Source: Stramonita haemastoma (taxonomy: Eukaryota > Mollusca > Gastropoda > Neogastropoda > Muricidae). From it: a stretch of DNA of 64,000 nucleotides. The stretch covers positions 81,638,698 to 81,702,697 of the forward strand of contig CM060318.1 in NCBI GenBank assembly GCA_030674155.1, in the 5' to 3' direction. The notes beneath the pieces were generated by a model, which was given only the letters and a program-made list of their open reading frames with translations, searched no databases and was not told the origin of the DNA. Both the position numbers and the translations under genes were made by a program. Below, one piece after another: positions 24,927 to 36,000 of the stretch (positions are counted from its first letter, which is position 1; the number at the start of each line of letters is the position of its first letter).

Positions 24927-25020
24927 CAGAGAGAGACAGAGACAGAGAGAGGCAAAGACAGAGACAGAGAGAGAGAGAGGAAATAGGGGGGGTAAGAGGG
25001 AAAGGGAGGGAGGAAGAGAT
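24713..25020. repeat. (GA)n-rich and (CAGA)n microsatellite
   Basis: Interrupted GA/GGA sequence with a (CAGA)n run at about 24893-24925. Confidence 0.95.
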
Positions 25021-25044
25021 AAATAGATAGGAATGTATGTATTT

Positions 25045-25386
25045 ATATATTCTTTATATATTCTTTTATATTGAGGATAATGGAATAATGTACTTTTTCA
25101 CACCTAGTCCCCGTGTGTATGCAGTTTTGTGAATCTGATCTGTTTTCACCAGCTCACAATAGCCTACTCTTACAAAAAGCGGTACATACAGGATTTAACG
25201 TGTGCGCAAGATGTTCTGCGTGCGTTTGTACCCCTCGGTTTATAGTCTCATCCGAAGGACTTTTGCGGAGAGTGTAGTCAGCGTTGATGTTAACTCCTGG
25301 GGAAAAATCCCCTTGTACGGGAATCGAACCCGGGTCGTCAAATTGCGAGCGCAATGTTCTGACCACAAGGCTATCCCGTCTCCCAT
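25045..25386 (-). mobile_element. SINE family 1, full-length copy
   Basis: The clearest complete copy, about 340 bp on the minus strand. A box TAGCCTTGTGG (25363-25373), B box GGTTCGATTC (about 25321-25331), the full body, then a tail of ATATAAA-type repeats at 25035-25070. The tRNA-like head ends at GGAGACGGGATAGCC. Confidence 0.9.
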
Positions 25387-25534
<148 letters not shown>

Positions 25535-25559
25535 CAAGGCAAAGTACAAGGCAAAGTAC

Positions 25560-25612
25560 TTTATTCGAGGATAATAGATAAGCACTCGTGTGCTTTTTTA
25601 CATCCAGTCCCC
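25560..25612 (-). mobile_element. SINE family 1 tail fragment
   Basis: GAGGATAATAGATAAGCACT through ACATCCAGTCCCCG matches only the 3' end of the family. The following 25613-25930 is AT-rich and unrecognised. Confidence 0.6.
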
Positions 25613-25931
25613 GCCCTTTTCAGGGATACATCAAGATGAAAAGATACTAAACAATAAAATTTTACGCAGTACCAAGCAACACACAAGAATAAGGACACTA
25701 TATATGATAAGGTAATAAAAATGCACTCGGTCAGAAGACAAAATCAGAAGTCACAATAAAAAGATTTTGATTATGGAAGAATAGAAAAGTGTTAATAGGT
25801 AAAGAGCAAACAAGAGAACAAGATGAAATAAACAACTGGAAACATCAATCCACCACCATCTGCCAAAAGTTATACATGTGATATAAATCATACATTTGGA
25901 TAAACGGGGGGAAACTTTTTTTTAACTAATA

Positions 25932-26248
25932 TTGGAGGGGGGGGGAGAGAGAGAGGGAGGGAGAGAGAGAGAGAGAGGGACAGAGAGGGACAGAGACGAG
26001 AGACGAGAGAGACAGACAGAGACAGAGAAGAAGAGGACAGGGACAGAGACAGAGAGACAGAGACAGAGGGAGACAGAGACAGAGACAGAGGGAGACAGAG
26101 GGAGAGAGAGAGAAAGAGAAAGAGAGCGAGAGACAGAGTGAGACAGAGGGAGAGAGAGGGGGGGAGGGGGAGAGAGAGGAGAAATACAGAGTTGAGGGAG
26201 GGGGAGAGAAAGAGCGGGAGAGGAGAGAGAGAGAGAGGGGGGGGGGGG
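25932..26248. repeat. GA-rich microsatellite
   Basis: Purine-only on the plus strand over most of its length, mixing GA, GGA and ACAGAG words, bounded by G runs at 25936 and 26236. Confidence 0.95.
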
Positions 26249-26735
26249 CACGCAGTATAAATGGTGTACATATAAGTAGTTTTGTAAATTAGATCAGTAT
26301 AAACAGAACAGGTTTTATCCCTATTTTTTTTCTATCAACTGTTGCAAATTAATTTTTTGACGTTTACGTGGTCAATATATTATATGTATTTTTGCTACTT
26401 TTATAAAGTTTGAAGGTGCATGGAACTATAAAGGAGTGTTCACCAAAAAGATGGCTGCTTTGTTGTTAATCTTCTGCACAGAATTAGGAAGAAGAAAAAA
26501 AAACCGTAAATAGCCCTGACCCCTGTTTACATACCTTTTCTGTTGAAGGTGTGGCCGTGATGATGGTAGAGGGAGGGAGGGAGGGTGGAGAGCAGCAGTG
26601 TGGAGGAGACAGCGCTGGTCTTTCTCCCTCGGGTGCAGCAGGCATCTGTCATGCCGAGGTCTGTGGTCCATGGTGCAAACCCAGCTCTTCTTCCTTTGGT
26701 AGCGGGCTTAGGTATTGCTGATGTTTGGGTGCGTT

Positions 26736-26967
26736 TTATCTTATGATGCATGCGTGCCATTGTTCGGACATTGTATTGTATTTTAATGTGATCAACCTTT
26801 TGTTTAATGCCTTTCTGTATGACTTACGACCATCATTTCTATGTGAGGTTATAGACGTGCCTGAATTGAATTGATTTGAATTCCTTTGGTGTCTGTGTCG
26901 TGGGCCGTCCTTTGCTGTGGCCAGTTGAGTGGTTCTGGCAGGTGGTTGTGTGGCCACATAGCAGTAC
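26736..26967 (-). CDS. Candidate terminal exon, unrecognised
   Basis: On the minus strand an acceptor (GTCATTTTCCAG, ending at 26968) precedes a frame of about 76 codons ending in TAA at 26736. The composition is Ser/Thr/Asn/Arg rich (RHRHQRNSNQFNSGTSI) and non-repetitive. A second frame (26527-26760, minus) overlaps its end. No domain is recognised, and splicing to an upstream exon is not shown. Confidence 0.25.
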
Positions 26968-27059
26968 CTGGAAAATGACATTAAGGCTTATAGATTATAG
27001 GAAAAAGTACCCTGTCGTAAAGTGATTTCAATTCAACAAAAAAGTACACGTGTGTTACA

Positions 27060-27300
27060 ACAAAGGCAGGGAGGCCAGTGGTTGCAGCACTGTGCTCCTG
27101 ATCTCACGGCCTAGGATCGATACACCACGAAGGCGCACTTAAGAGGATTTTATCCCTGCAATTATCAGACTGGCTTCATTTCCCCGAAAGCTCTGCTCTG
27201 CAAATACTACCGAAAGGGAATGTAGGAACATGCATTTAAATCGCAGGATTTTCTTTTGCACCCGTTTGCATAAAGATGCCTGTCTACCATTTAAAACTAT
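27060..27300 (+). mobile_element. Diverged tRNA-headed SINE
   Basis: CCAGTGGTTGCAGCACTG resembles an A-box region and GGATCGATAC a degraded B box. An AGGATTTTATCCCTG-like word follows, as in family 1. Divergence is too high to be certain. Confidence 0.4.
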
Positions 27301-28240
27301 GATTACACAAAGAATCTTTTGAATTCATCCCTTTCCAGAATAAACAGTTCTCCTTTGTATATATTTTCAAAGTGTGTAGGAAGAAGGGGTGCAGGTTGAA
27401 ATCCTATGTCCAGCTTTTTGCACAACATGACAAACACACAACATGCCTAAGTGTTTTGTTTTGTATTTCTTCAAAACAACCAATTTTGCACCACAAATCC
27501 TTCCCTTACATCTAGGTTTAACATTATGCTCAAAAGTCTTGCTTAGAAAATCTCCCTCCCTTTAAAAGTATTTTTTGTAAGGATGCAGATGCTCGACACT
27601 ACCAAGCCATTTTTGGTGTGATGCTGCCGAGTCATTTATTTTGTGATACCAATAAATATTAAGCATATGACATCGCTACACTAGATAAGCCTTTAAACCG
27701 AGCTCTTACTTGTGAATGCACCATATAACTCTGTGCTCAAGTTTGACGTCTCTTGGTAGTGATGGTCAAGAACTTTAGAAAGCTGGTGTTTGTTTTTTTT
27801 AACTACTGAAACATCTTTTATCGGTACTAAGCAACTACTTTAAATAAATACATACCGGGTTTTTTTCTTCATAGAAGTCTTTACAAAACGCAACGTTCAT
27901 GTTTAAACCCTGGAGGTTTTGTCTTTCCTGGGTGAAGATGGGGTCTGCACTGCATGAAGGTATCTGGCCGTTTGAATTGGCTAGGGACAAAAACTGATTG
28001 AATGCCTCAACATGGACATGATTTGCACGTGTAAAGCCACAGTGTCCACAGGTTCAGGTTTACTGTTATGTTCAGCTAGCCGCTAACGGTTTTCCTCTGG
28101 GTTTTTCTCTGACCAAAGGCTTAGTTTGGGTAGCAGGTTTGTGCACTGCTTTTAGTGATGCTCTTTGCTGACTGTCTGCCTCTTTTTCTCCTGTATGTCA
28201 GTCTGTCTGATATTTGTCAGATCATTTATGTATTGAAGGC
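27301..28240. other. Unrecognised sequence
   Basis: AT-rich, without a convincing coding frame or repeat. Confidence 0.5.
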
Positions 28241-28242
28241 AT

Positions 28243-28256
28243 GTGCGCGCGCGCGC

Positions 28257-28313
<57 letters not shown>
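28243..28313. repeat. (CG)n-(GT)n microsatellite
   Basis: Alternating CG for about 28 bp, then GT for about 42 bp. Both are alternating purine-pyrimidine tracts. Confidence 0.95.
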
Positions 28314-28316
<3 letters not shown>

Positions 28317-28387
28317 TTTCAAATATTTGAAGGAATAGCATAACAAATTGCTACTTTTTGTTCGATCAGTTATTATAGGGCAGTTTG

Positions 28388-28502
28388 GTGTTCTTTAAAG
28401 ACCCACATAAGTGCTTATTCCATGATCCACGCGCACACACGCACGCACACACACACACACACACACACGCACGCACACACGCACGCACGCACGCACGCAC
28501 AC
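28388..28502. repeat. SINE tail fragment and CA/CGCA microsatellite
   Basis: A short SINE family 1 tail (ATAAGTGCTTATTCCATGAT, plus orientation, near 28405) leads into CGCACACA-type repeats at 28430-28502. Confidence 0.8.
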
Positions 28503-28795
28503 GATTTCTGTTCGAGGGAATTTTGGCCTGAAGTTAAAATCAGTGCTGACTCCACTCTCCCCCAAATTCCTTTGAATAAGACTATAAACCGAGGCTCCGT
28601 GTACCAACCCACGCAGAACATCTTGCGCACATGTTAAATCATGTTCCGCTTTTTGTAAGATTAGGCCATCGTGTGCCGGTGGGAATAGATGACAAGATTT
28701 ACAAAACTACATACACACTGGGATTGGATGTAAAAAAGGACACGAGTGCTTATTCTATTATCCTCCATATAAAATAATGAATAAATAGATAAAAT
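28503..28795 (+). mobile_element. SINE family 1 copy, headless
   Basis: The family body (GACTATAAACCGAGGC, ACGCAGAACATCTTGCGCAC) runs through to an ATAAATAGATAAAATAAAA tail. It starts directly after a CGCA microsatellite and ends in a CA microsatellite (28796-28884). Confidence 0.8.
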
Positions 28796-28841
28796 AAAAC
28801 ACACACACACACACAAACACATACACACACATACACACACA

Positions 28842-28884
<43 letters not shown>
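28796..28884. repeat. (CA)n microsatellite at a SINE tail
   Basis: CA with ATAC interruptions, continuous with the tail of the SINE. Confidence 0.95.
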
Positions 28885-28885
<1 letters not shown>

Positions 28886-28914
28886 AATGGTGTGCAAGCA
28901 TTTTAGTTTAAGAT

Positions 28915-29320
28915 TAATGAAAACAAGAAATCACTGTGAGCTTCGGTGTTTTTTGTTCTTTGTTTGGAGGCTTGAGGTTCACCAATAGTGAGACTTTGCG
29001 TTTGCAACCATTTTTGCCCACCATGAAGGTAGCCACATTCCGACTTCGGGGGATTTGTGCTGGGTATGTTTGTGTTTTCGTAATCCACCGAACACTGACA
29101 TGGATTACAGGATCTTTAAAGTGCATTATTTGATCTTTTACATGCATTTTGCGCAAAAGAGTTTAAAACACTGGCAGGTCTACACTTGAAGTTGACATGG
29201 GAGATCGTAAGATAGTATTCCAACCCTTATTCACCCGAGGCCTTTGAGATTCAATCCCACGACGCCATGGACCCATGTACTTGAAGTCGAGCGGTCTTAA
29301 CCACTCGTCTGTAGGTCTGT
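28915..29320 (-). mobile_element. SINE family 2, full-length copy
   Basis: About 400 bp on the minus strand. The tRNA-like head has an A-box region (GACGAGTGGTTAAGACC) and a degraded B box (GGGATTGAATC, 29248-29258). The body includes AAAGATCCTGTAATCCATG and CACTGTCAGTGTTCGG-like words. I associate this body with a SINE common in gastropod genomes, but that is from memory and unchecked. Confidence 0.75.
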
Positions 29321-29357
29321 GGCTGTAGTGGAGTCACTCTTTGTATCTTTGTTACCT

Positions 29358-29383
29358 CTGTCCGTCCGTCCGTCCGTCCGTCC

Positions 29384-29430
<47 letters not shown>
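29358..29430. repeat. (TCCG)n-(TCTG)n microsatellite
   Basis: Six or so TCCG units change to about eleven TCTG units, consistent with CpG decay of one tetranucleotide repeat. Confidence 0.95.
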
Positions 29431-29432
<2 letters not shown>

Positions 29433-30660
29433 AATCTTTCTTCTTCTCTGTTGATTCATGCTGTTCATCCCTATGTTAGGTTTTAGGTCAATAACTATTC
29501 ATTCAGAATCTCCGCTTTTAATCACAAATCTAGGTGCTACGTTTACCTTCACCTATCTCGTAGTCTTTTCAGTCATTGGAACAGAACTGTTTAGCCATCA
29601 TGTGTAGTATATTTTTAGGCGCAACTGACAATTTTGCAACCAGCTTCCTCCATTTCCTTGCAATTCTCAGGTTGAGGTCAGCCTCTGTGTTACGTGTTTA
29701 GAAAAAACCCAAAAATATCTCATTCCCCAATTTTTCTTTAGAAGCTTATTTTGGTCACTGAAAGTGTTCACTATATTATATACTCATATATGATGTTTCT
29801 AATAAAAAGGAAAGTGGAGCGTTTAAAACACAAACTGCGATAGAATTCAACTAAAGCACTGAACATACGAGACAAAGCCTGGAATGCATAGATATTTCAT
29901 CTGCATTTTTTGTCAGATGAAAAATTCAAACTTTTATCTGGTCATCCCTTTACGGATAATGAGGATTCTACACAAAAAGAAGGTCAAGAAATAAATGATA
30001 ACAACTTCAATTGGCATACACAATTCGGTCACTGCTTTTCAACACGTTTTCACAGGACCAGAATGATAGAGTTTATTTTCTTTTGAACCATTTCAAAATG
30101 TCTTTGAACGTGTTTTACAAAGTATTTCAAAGTACTGGAACAGTTTAAAAAACAACCAGTAAAAAACAGTGCCAAGAGCATTAGAAGAGAACTAGAAAAA
30201 AAGAAAAAGAAAAGCTGACAACCTCGTTCAAGAAATTGATGCAGTTGTAACGGGTTGGGATTGCAATCAGAAAATGTATGGACATTTGATATCAACCTTG
30301 TTCTTCAAGCTCGCACCATTGGGATAACATCACGTCCCGGCTTAAGGCAACAATATGTTCAATCAGTAACTAAAGTCCTCATCTTCATTTCTTTTTTCAT
30401 TCCTCAGCTGGAGCTCTGAGGTGCAACCCATGGTGACATTTTGGGCGTGTGTAGCATTTTTACCAACGTTTAAGGTAGCTGCATTTCGACTTTGGGATGT
30501 CTGCTCTTACGAAACATCGATCACGACGGCGAATTTACAGTGGAGGTATTTGTATCTTTTGTGATTTTGATTGTTTTAATGAAAATGTTTGTCTACGTAG
30601 CCAACACGATTTATGTTTGTGTCGGTACAGCTTAAGTCAGTCTGATAATAGATAGCACAC
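29431..30660. other. Unrecognised sequence with a SINE family 2 fragment
   Basis: Mostly AT-rich and single-copy. Around 30405-30500 (minus) GGTAGCTGCATTTCGACTTT resembles the 3' body of SINE family 2. Confidence 0.5.
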
Positions 30661-31145
30661 GGTGGCATGTGTGTGTGTGTGTGTGTGTGTGTTTGCGCGC
30701 GCGCGTGTGTATGTGCATGTGTATAAGTGCATGTGTGTGTATGTGGTGTGTGTTTGTATGTGCGTTTGTGTTGTGTTGTGTATGTGCTTTTTTTGTTTAT
30801 TCTGTGTGTTGTGTGTATGTATGTATGTTGTTGTATGTATGTTGTTGTTGTATGTATGTCTGTTGTATGTTATGTATGTATGTGTGTTGTGTCGCTGTGC
30901 TTGTGTGTGCTGAGGTGTGTTGTGCGGTGTGCGTTGTGTGTATGTGTATGTGTCCGCGCGTTGTGTTTGTAGTGTGGTGGTGTGTATGTGTTGTGTGTGT
31001 GTACACAGCTCATTCGGCGCTCCAGTATGTGTGATGTATGTATTAACATGTGTGATTTGTGGTTGTGTGGTGTTATGTGCATATACACATTCAATGAGTC
31101 TAGTAGACGTTGCATAATTTTTCTTATTGTTCGCTCGTGTGTGTG

Positions 31146-31204
<59 letters not shown>

Positions 31205-31385
31205 ATGTGTGTGTGGTGTGTGTGTGTGATAGTGTTGTGTGTGTATGTGTGTTGTGTGTGTGTGTGGTGTGTGTATAGTGGTGTATTGTGTGTATGCGTG
31301 TGTGTAGTGTTAGTGTGTGTGTGTGCGTTGTGTGTGTGTGTGTGTTGTGTGTTGTGTAATGTGCGTTGTGGTTAGTGATGTAAGT
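30661..31385. repeat. Long imperfect GT-rich region
   Basis: GT runs mixed with TGTATG, TGTTGT and TGTGGTG words, with one 130-bp low-GT break near 31000-31130. Cys/Val-rich frames here are artefacts. Confidence 0.9.
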
Positions 31386-32379
31386 GTGTCGTGCAACTGA
31401 GTCTGTGATACAAGAATAAAACGAACAAAGAACGAAACAACAACAACAACAACAAAAAAGTCACCTCCATCCGCTGAAATAATAAAGAATCTGAAAGAAC
31501 CCTAACTTTACGTCACTGTTTTCATCTGTCCCTTTTCAGTCCTAAGCCCAATAGCAAAACCCATGCATTTATTTATATGGAAAGGGAACTGAACGACTCA
31601 CAGTAAAACAAGAAAAAATACAAAAGTTTGCCAAGAAAGCTTTTTACTAATCTGTTATTTTTTCCAGCCTAATCGCATTATTAAGCAATATTTTGTCCAA
31701 ATGACATTAATTCAAACGTTATGTTGTGCAAATTGCACACCGTAACGATGAGTATTATTATATTTCGACTTTTGTTTGTATAAACAAGAACTTAAACAAA
31801 CTATGGTATTAAAAGTCCTTAATTTTAAACATAACAGCAGTCTTCTTCCGGTGCAAACGCAGATGAAAATGAAAGTCTAAAAAACTATGTCTCCCTGTAT
31901 AGTTTTCTCTGTAAGCAGGATGTTGCTGCAACATACATCTGTTATTAGATGACAGACTGGGATTTACAGAACCCCTCTCTTTCGCAATCGCCAGCAGTAA
32001 CTATGTACAAATGGCCGGTTTGTGCAGGGTCAAAACAATGTAGCCTGTAGCCACTTTGCCTCTACCTGCTTCAATCATCCCCAGATAGACAGTTTGGGCA
32101 GGAAAGTTGAAATCAGAAGTCGATGAATTTGCCTTATCAGTAGAGGCCTTACTTATATGTCCAGTTCTTGCGGTAAACGGAATCAATACAGGTGGCAATC
32201 TTGCACTGCGAGAAACAGCTATCGTGTTCTGGGCATTTCAGGTAGGGTTGGGATGGGTGAGGACTTTGATGAAGCGGAATGGTTTTTGTAAATAACTACT
32301 TAAAAATCAATCACTGCCACGTGGCTTATTGTAACAGTAAAGTACATGCTCTAAAGAGTCTCCACATACATACCAAAAC
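31386..32379. other. Unrecognised sequence
   Basis: No recognisable coding or repeat content. A 65-codon minus frame (32001-32198) is not supported. Confidence 0.5.
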
Positions 32380-32560
32380 GTGAAAACGTGGCCGATAGCC
32401 ACTTCGAGGAGGCAACCCTCGATATTGTCTGCTATTATTATTATGTGTACTGCAAGGTATATTTGCGTGCAATGTACCCGCTTTGGTTCGTACAAACTTG
32501 CTAAAGTCAAACAGGAGCTGCCATCTTCGGGGCTGCGGTGTAGGCACAAGGGCCACACAC
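32380..32560 (+). repeat. Diverged partial monomer of the 402-bp satellite
   Basis: The order of landmarks (ATTGTCTGCTATTATTATTA, TGTGTACTGCAAGGTAT, GCTTTGGTTCGTACAAACTT, TCTTCGGGGCTG) matches the satellite units from 33015 on, with many substitutions. It is an outlying, older copy. Confidence 0.7.
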
Positions 32561-33014
32561 TGGTACTAATGTTGACTACTTTTCTTTCTATTTTCATATG
32601 TAACTCTTGCATTCGCAGTGCACGTACTAAGGAATCCACAGAAACAAAAAAACAGTTTTTCAGAAAGACTAGCCCCTGACTCAAAACTCAGGTATATTTG
32701 CACAAGATTGATAGGTTTGAACATTTTTAAATTTTCAGTAAAAACAGTACAACCTCACTCCTTTGTCGTCGGCTAGCTTCCTAACCCAAATATGCATGCG
32801 CGGGGTCAAGGGAGTAAGAACACAAGCAATCCTCATTTAATGATCATTTCCAACTTCCTCCTGACTACCTCGTATTCCTATTCGTCCTCAATCAGAAAAA
32901 CAAGAGCAATAAGAAGTTTTCTTATCCTTCAAAATCCCTGTGAAAATTAACATATAAATTTTACAACCCGAATTCTATAAAAGATACTACTTGACCCCAA
33001 AATAATACCAAAAC

Positions 33015-36000
33015 GTACCCAAGACGGACGCCACACATACGGAAGATGGTGGTAAAGTATGTCTGCATAAGGCACGGCACTCTCTTGGTGCAGTGGGCTC
33101 TGTTACAGCGCAAAACATCGGGGTCCTATACGACTGAAATCGGCCTTTTTGTCGCATAGTCTCTACATAGGTTCACGATGATAGGGAGGGGGGGGGGCAT
33201 GATATGCGCGTTTTCGCATGTAATTTCTGTACATGTTTGCGTTTTTTTATATGCATGGATGTGGCGGAGACCCTGCACTCTGCTGTGGTGCATCATATTA
33301 TCTGTTATCATTATTATTATGTGTACTACAAGGTATGTATGCGTACCATGTACCAGCTTTGGTTCGAAGAAACTTACTAGATTAAAGCAGGAGTTGTCAT
33401 CGTCGGGGCTGTCCTGTCGCCACAAGACGGACGCCACACATACGGAAGATGGTGGTAAAGTATGTCTGCATAACGCACGGCACTCTCTTGGTGCAGTGGG
33501 CTCTGTTACAGCGCAAAAAACCGGGGTCCGATACGACTAAAATCGGCCTTTTTGTCGCATAGTCTCTACATAGGTTCACGATTATAGGGAGGGGGGGTGG
33601 ATGATTTGCGCGTTTTTGCATGTAATTTCTGTACATGTTTGTGTTTTTTTATATGCATGCATGTGGCGAGACCCTGCACTCTGCTGTGGTGCATCATATT
33701 ATCTGTTATCATTATCATTATGTGTACTACAAGGTATGTATGCGTGCCATGTACCAGCTTTGGTTCGAACAAACTTATTAGATTATAGCAGGAGTTGTCA
33801 TCGTCGGGGCTGTGCTGTCGCCACAAGACGGACGCCACACATACGGAAGATGGTGGTAAAGTATGTCTGCATAAGGCACGGCACTCTCTTGGTGCAGTGG
33901 GCTCTGTTACAGCGCAAAAAACCGGGGTCCATAACGTCTGAAATCGGCCTTTTTGTCGCATAGTCTCTACATAGGCTCAGGATTACAGGGAGGGGAGGGA
34001 TGATATGCGCGTTTTCGTATGTAATTTCTGTACATGTTTGCGTTTATTTATATGCATGCATGTGGCGGAGACCCTGCACTTTGCTGTGGTGCATCATATT
34101 GTCTGTTATCAGTATTATTATGTGTACTACAATGTATGTATGCATGGCATGTACGAGCTTTGGTTCGGACAAACTTACTAGAGTATAGCGGGAGTTGTCA
34201 TCATCGGGGCTGTACTGTCGCCACAACACGGACGCCACACGTACGGAAGATGGTGGTAAAATATGTCTGCATACTGCACGACACTCTCTTGGTGCAGTGG
34301 GCTCTGTTACAGCGCAAAACATCGGGGTCCGATACGACTGAAATCGGCCTTTTTATCACATAGTCTCTACATAGGCTCACGATTATAAGGAGGGGGGGGG
34401 GATGATTTGCGCGCTTTCGCATGTAATTTCCATACATGTTTGCGTTTTACTTATATGCATGCATGTGGCGGAGACCCTGCACTTTGCTGTGGTGCATCAT
34501 ATTGTCTGTTATGATTATTTGTATATGTACTACAAGGTATGTATGCGTGCCATGTACCAGCTTTGGTTCGGACAAACTTACTAGAGTATAGCGGAAGTTG
34601 TCATCATGGGGGCTGTACTATCGCCACAAGATAGACGCCACACGTACGGAACATGGTGGTAAAGTATGTCTGCATATTGCACGACACTGTCTTGGTGCAG
34701 TGGGCTCTGTTACAGCGCCAAACATCGGGGTCCGATACGACTGAAATCGGCCTTTTATCAGATTTTCTCCACATAGGCTCACGATTATAGGGAGGGGGGG
34801 GGATATAATATGCGCGCTTTCGTATGTAATTTCTGTACATGTTTGCAATTATTTATATGCATGCATGTGGCGGAGATCCTACACTTTGTGGTGGTGCATC
34901 ATATTGTCTGTTATCATTATTATCATGTGTACTACAAGGTATGTATTCGTACCATTTACCAGCTTTGTTTCGGACAAACTTACCAGACTATAGCGGGAGT
35001 TGTCATCATCGGGGCTGTACTGTCGCCACAAGACGGACGCCACACGTACGGAAGATGGTGGTAAAGTATGTCTGCATACGGCACGACACTCTCTTGGTGC
35101 AGTGGGCTCTGTTACAGCGCAAAAAATCAGGGTCCGACACGACTGAAATCGGCCTTTTTATCAGATTTTCTCCACGTAGGCTCACGATCATAGGGAGAGG
35201 GGGGGATGATATGTGCGCTTTCCCATGTAATTTCTGTATATGTTTGCGTTTATTTATATGCATGCATGTGGCGGAGACCCTGCACTTTGCTGTGGTGCAT
35301 CATATTCTCTGTTATCATTATTATTATGTGTACTACAAGATATCTATGCGTGTCATGTACCAGCTTTGGTTCTGACAAACTTACTAGAGTATAGCGGGAG
35401 TTGTCATCATCGGGGCTGTACTGTTACCACAAGACGGACGCCACACGTACGGAAGATGGTGATAAAGAATATCTGCATAAGGCACGACACTCTCTTGGTG
35501 CAGTGGGCTTTGTTACAGCGCAAAAAATCGGCGTCCGATACGACTGAAATCGGCCTTTTTATCACATAGTCTCTACATAGGCTCACGATTATAAGGAGGG
35601 GGAAGGGTATGATATTCGCGCTTTCGCATGTACTTTCTGTACATGTTTGCGTTTATTTATATGCATGCATGTGGCGGAGACCCTGCACTTTGCTGTGGTG
35701 CATCATATTGTCTGTTATCAGTATTATTATGTGTACTACAAGATATGTTTGCGTGCCATGTTCCTAGCTTTGGTTCGGACAAACTTATTAGAGTATAGCG
35801 GGAATTGTCATCATCGGGGCTGTACTGTCGCCACAAGACGGACGCCACACGTACGGAAGATGGTTGTAAAGTATGTCTGCATATTGCACGCCACTCTCTT
35901 GGTGCAGTGGGCTCTGTTAAAGCGCAAAAAATCGGGGTCCATAACGACTGAAATCGGCCTTTTTAACATATAGTCTCTACATAGGCTCACGATTATACGG

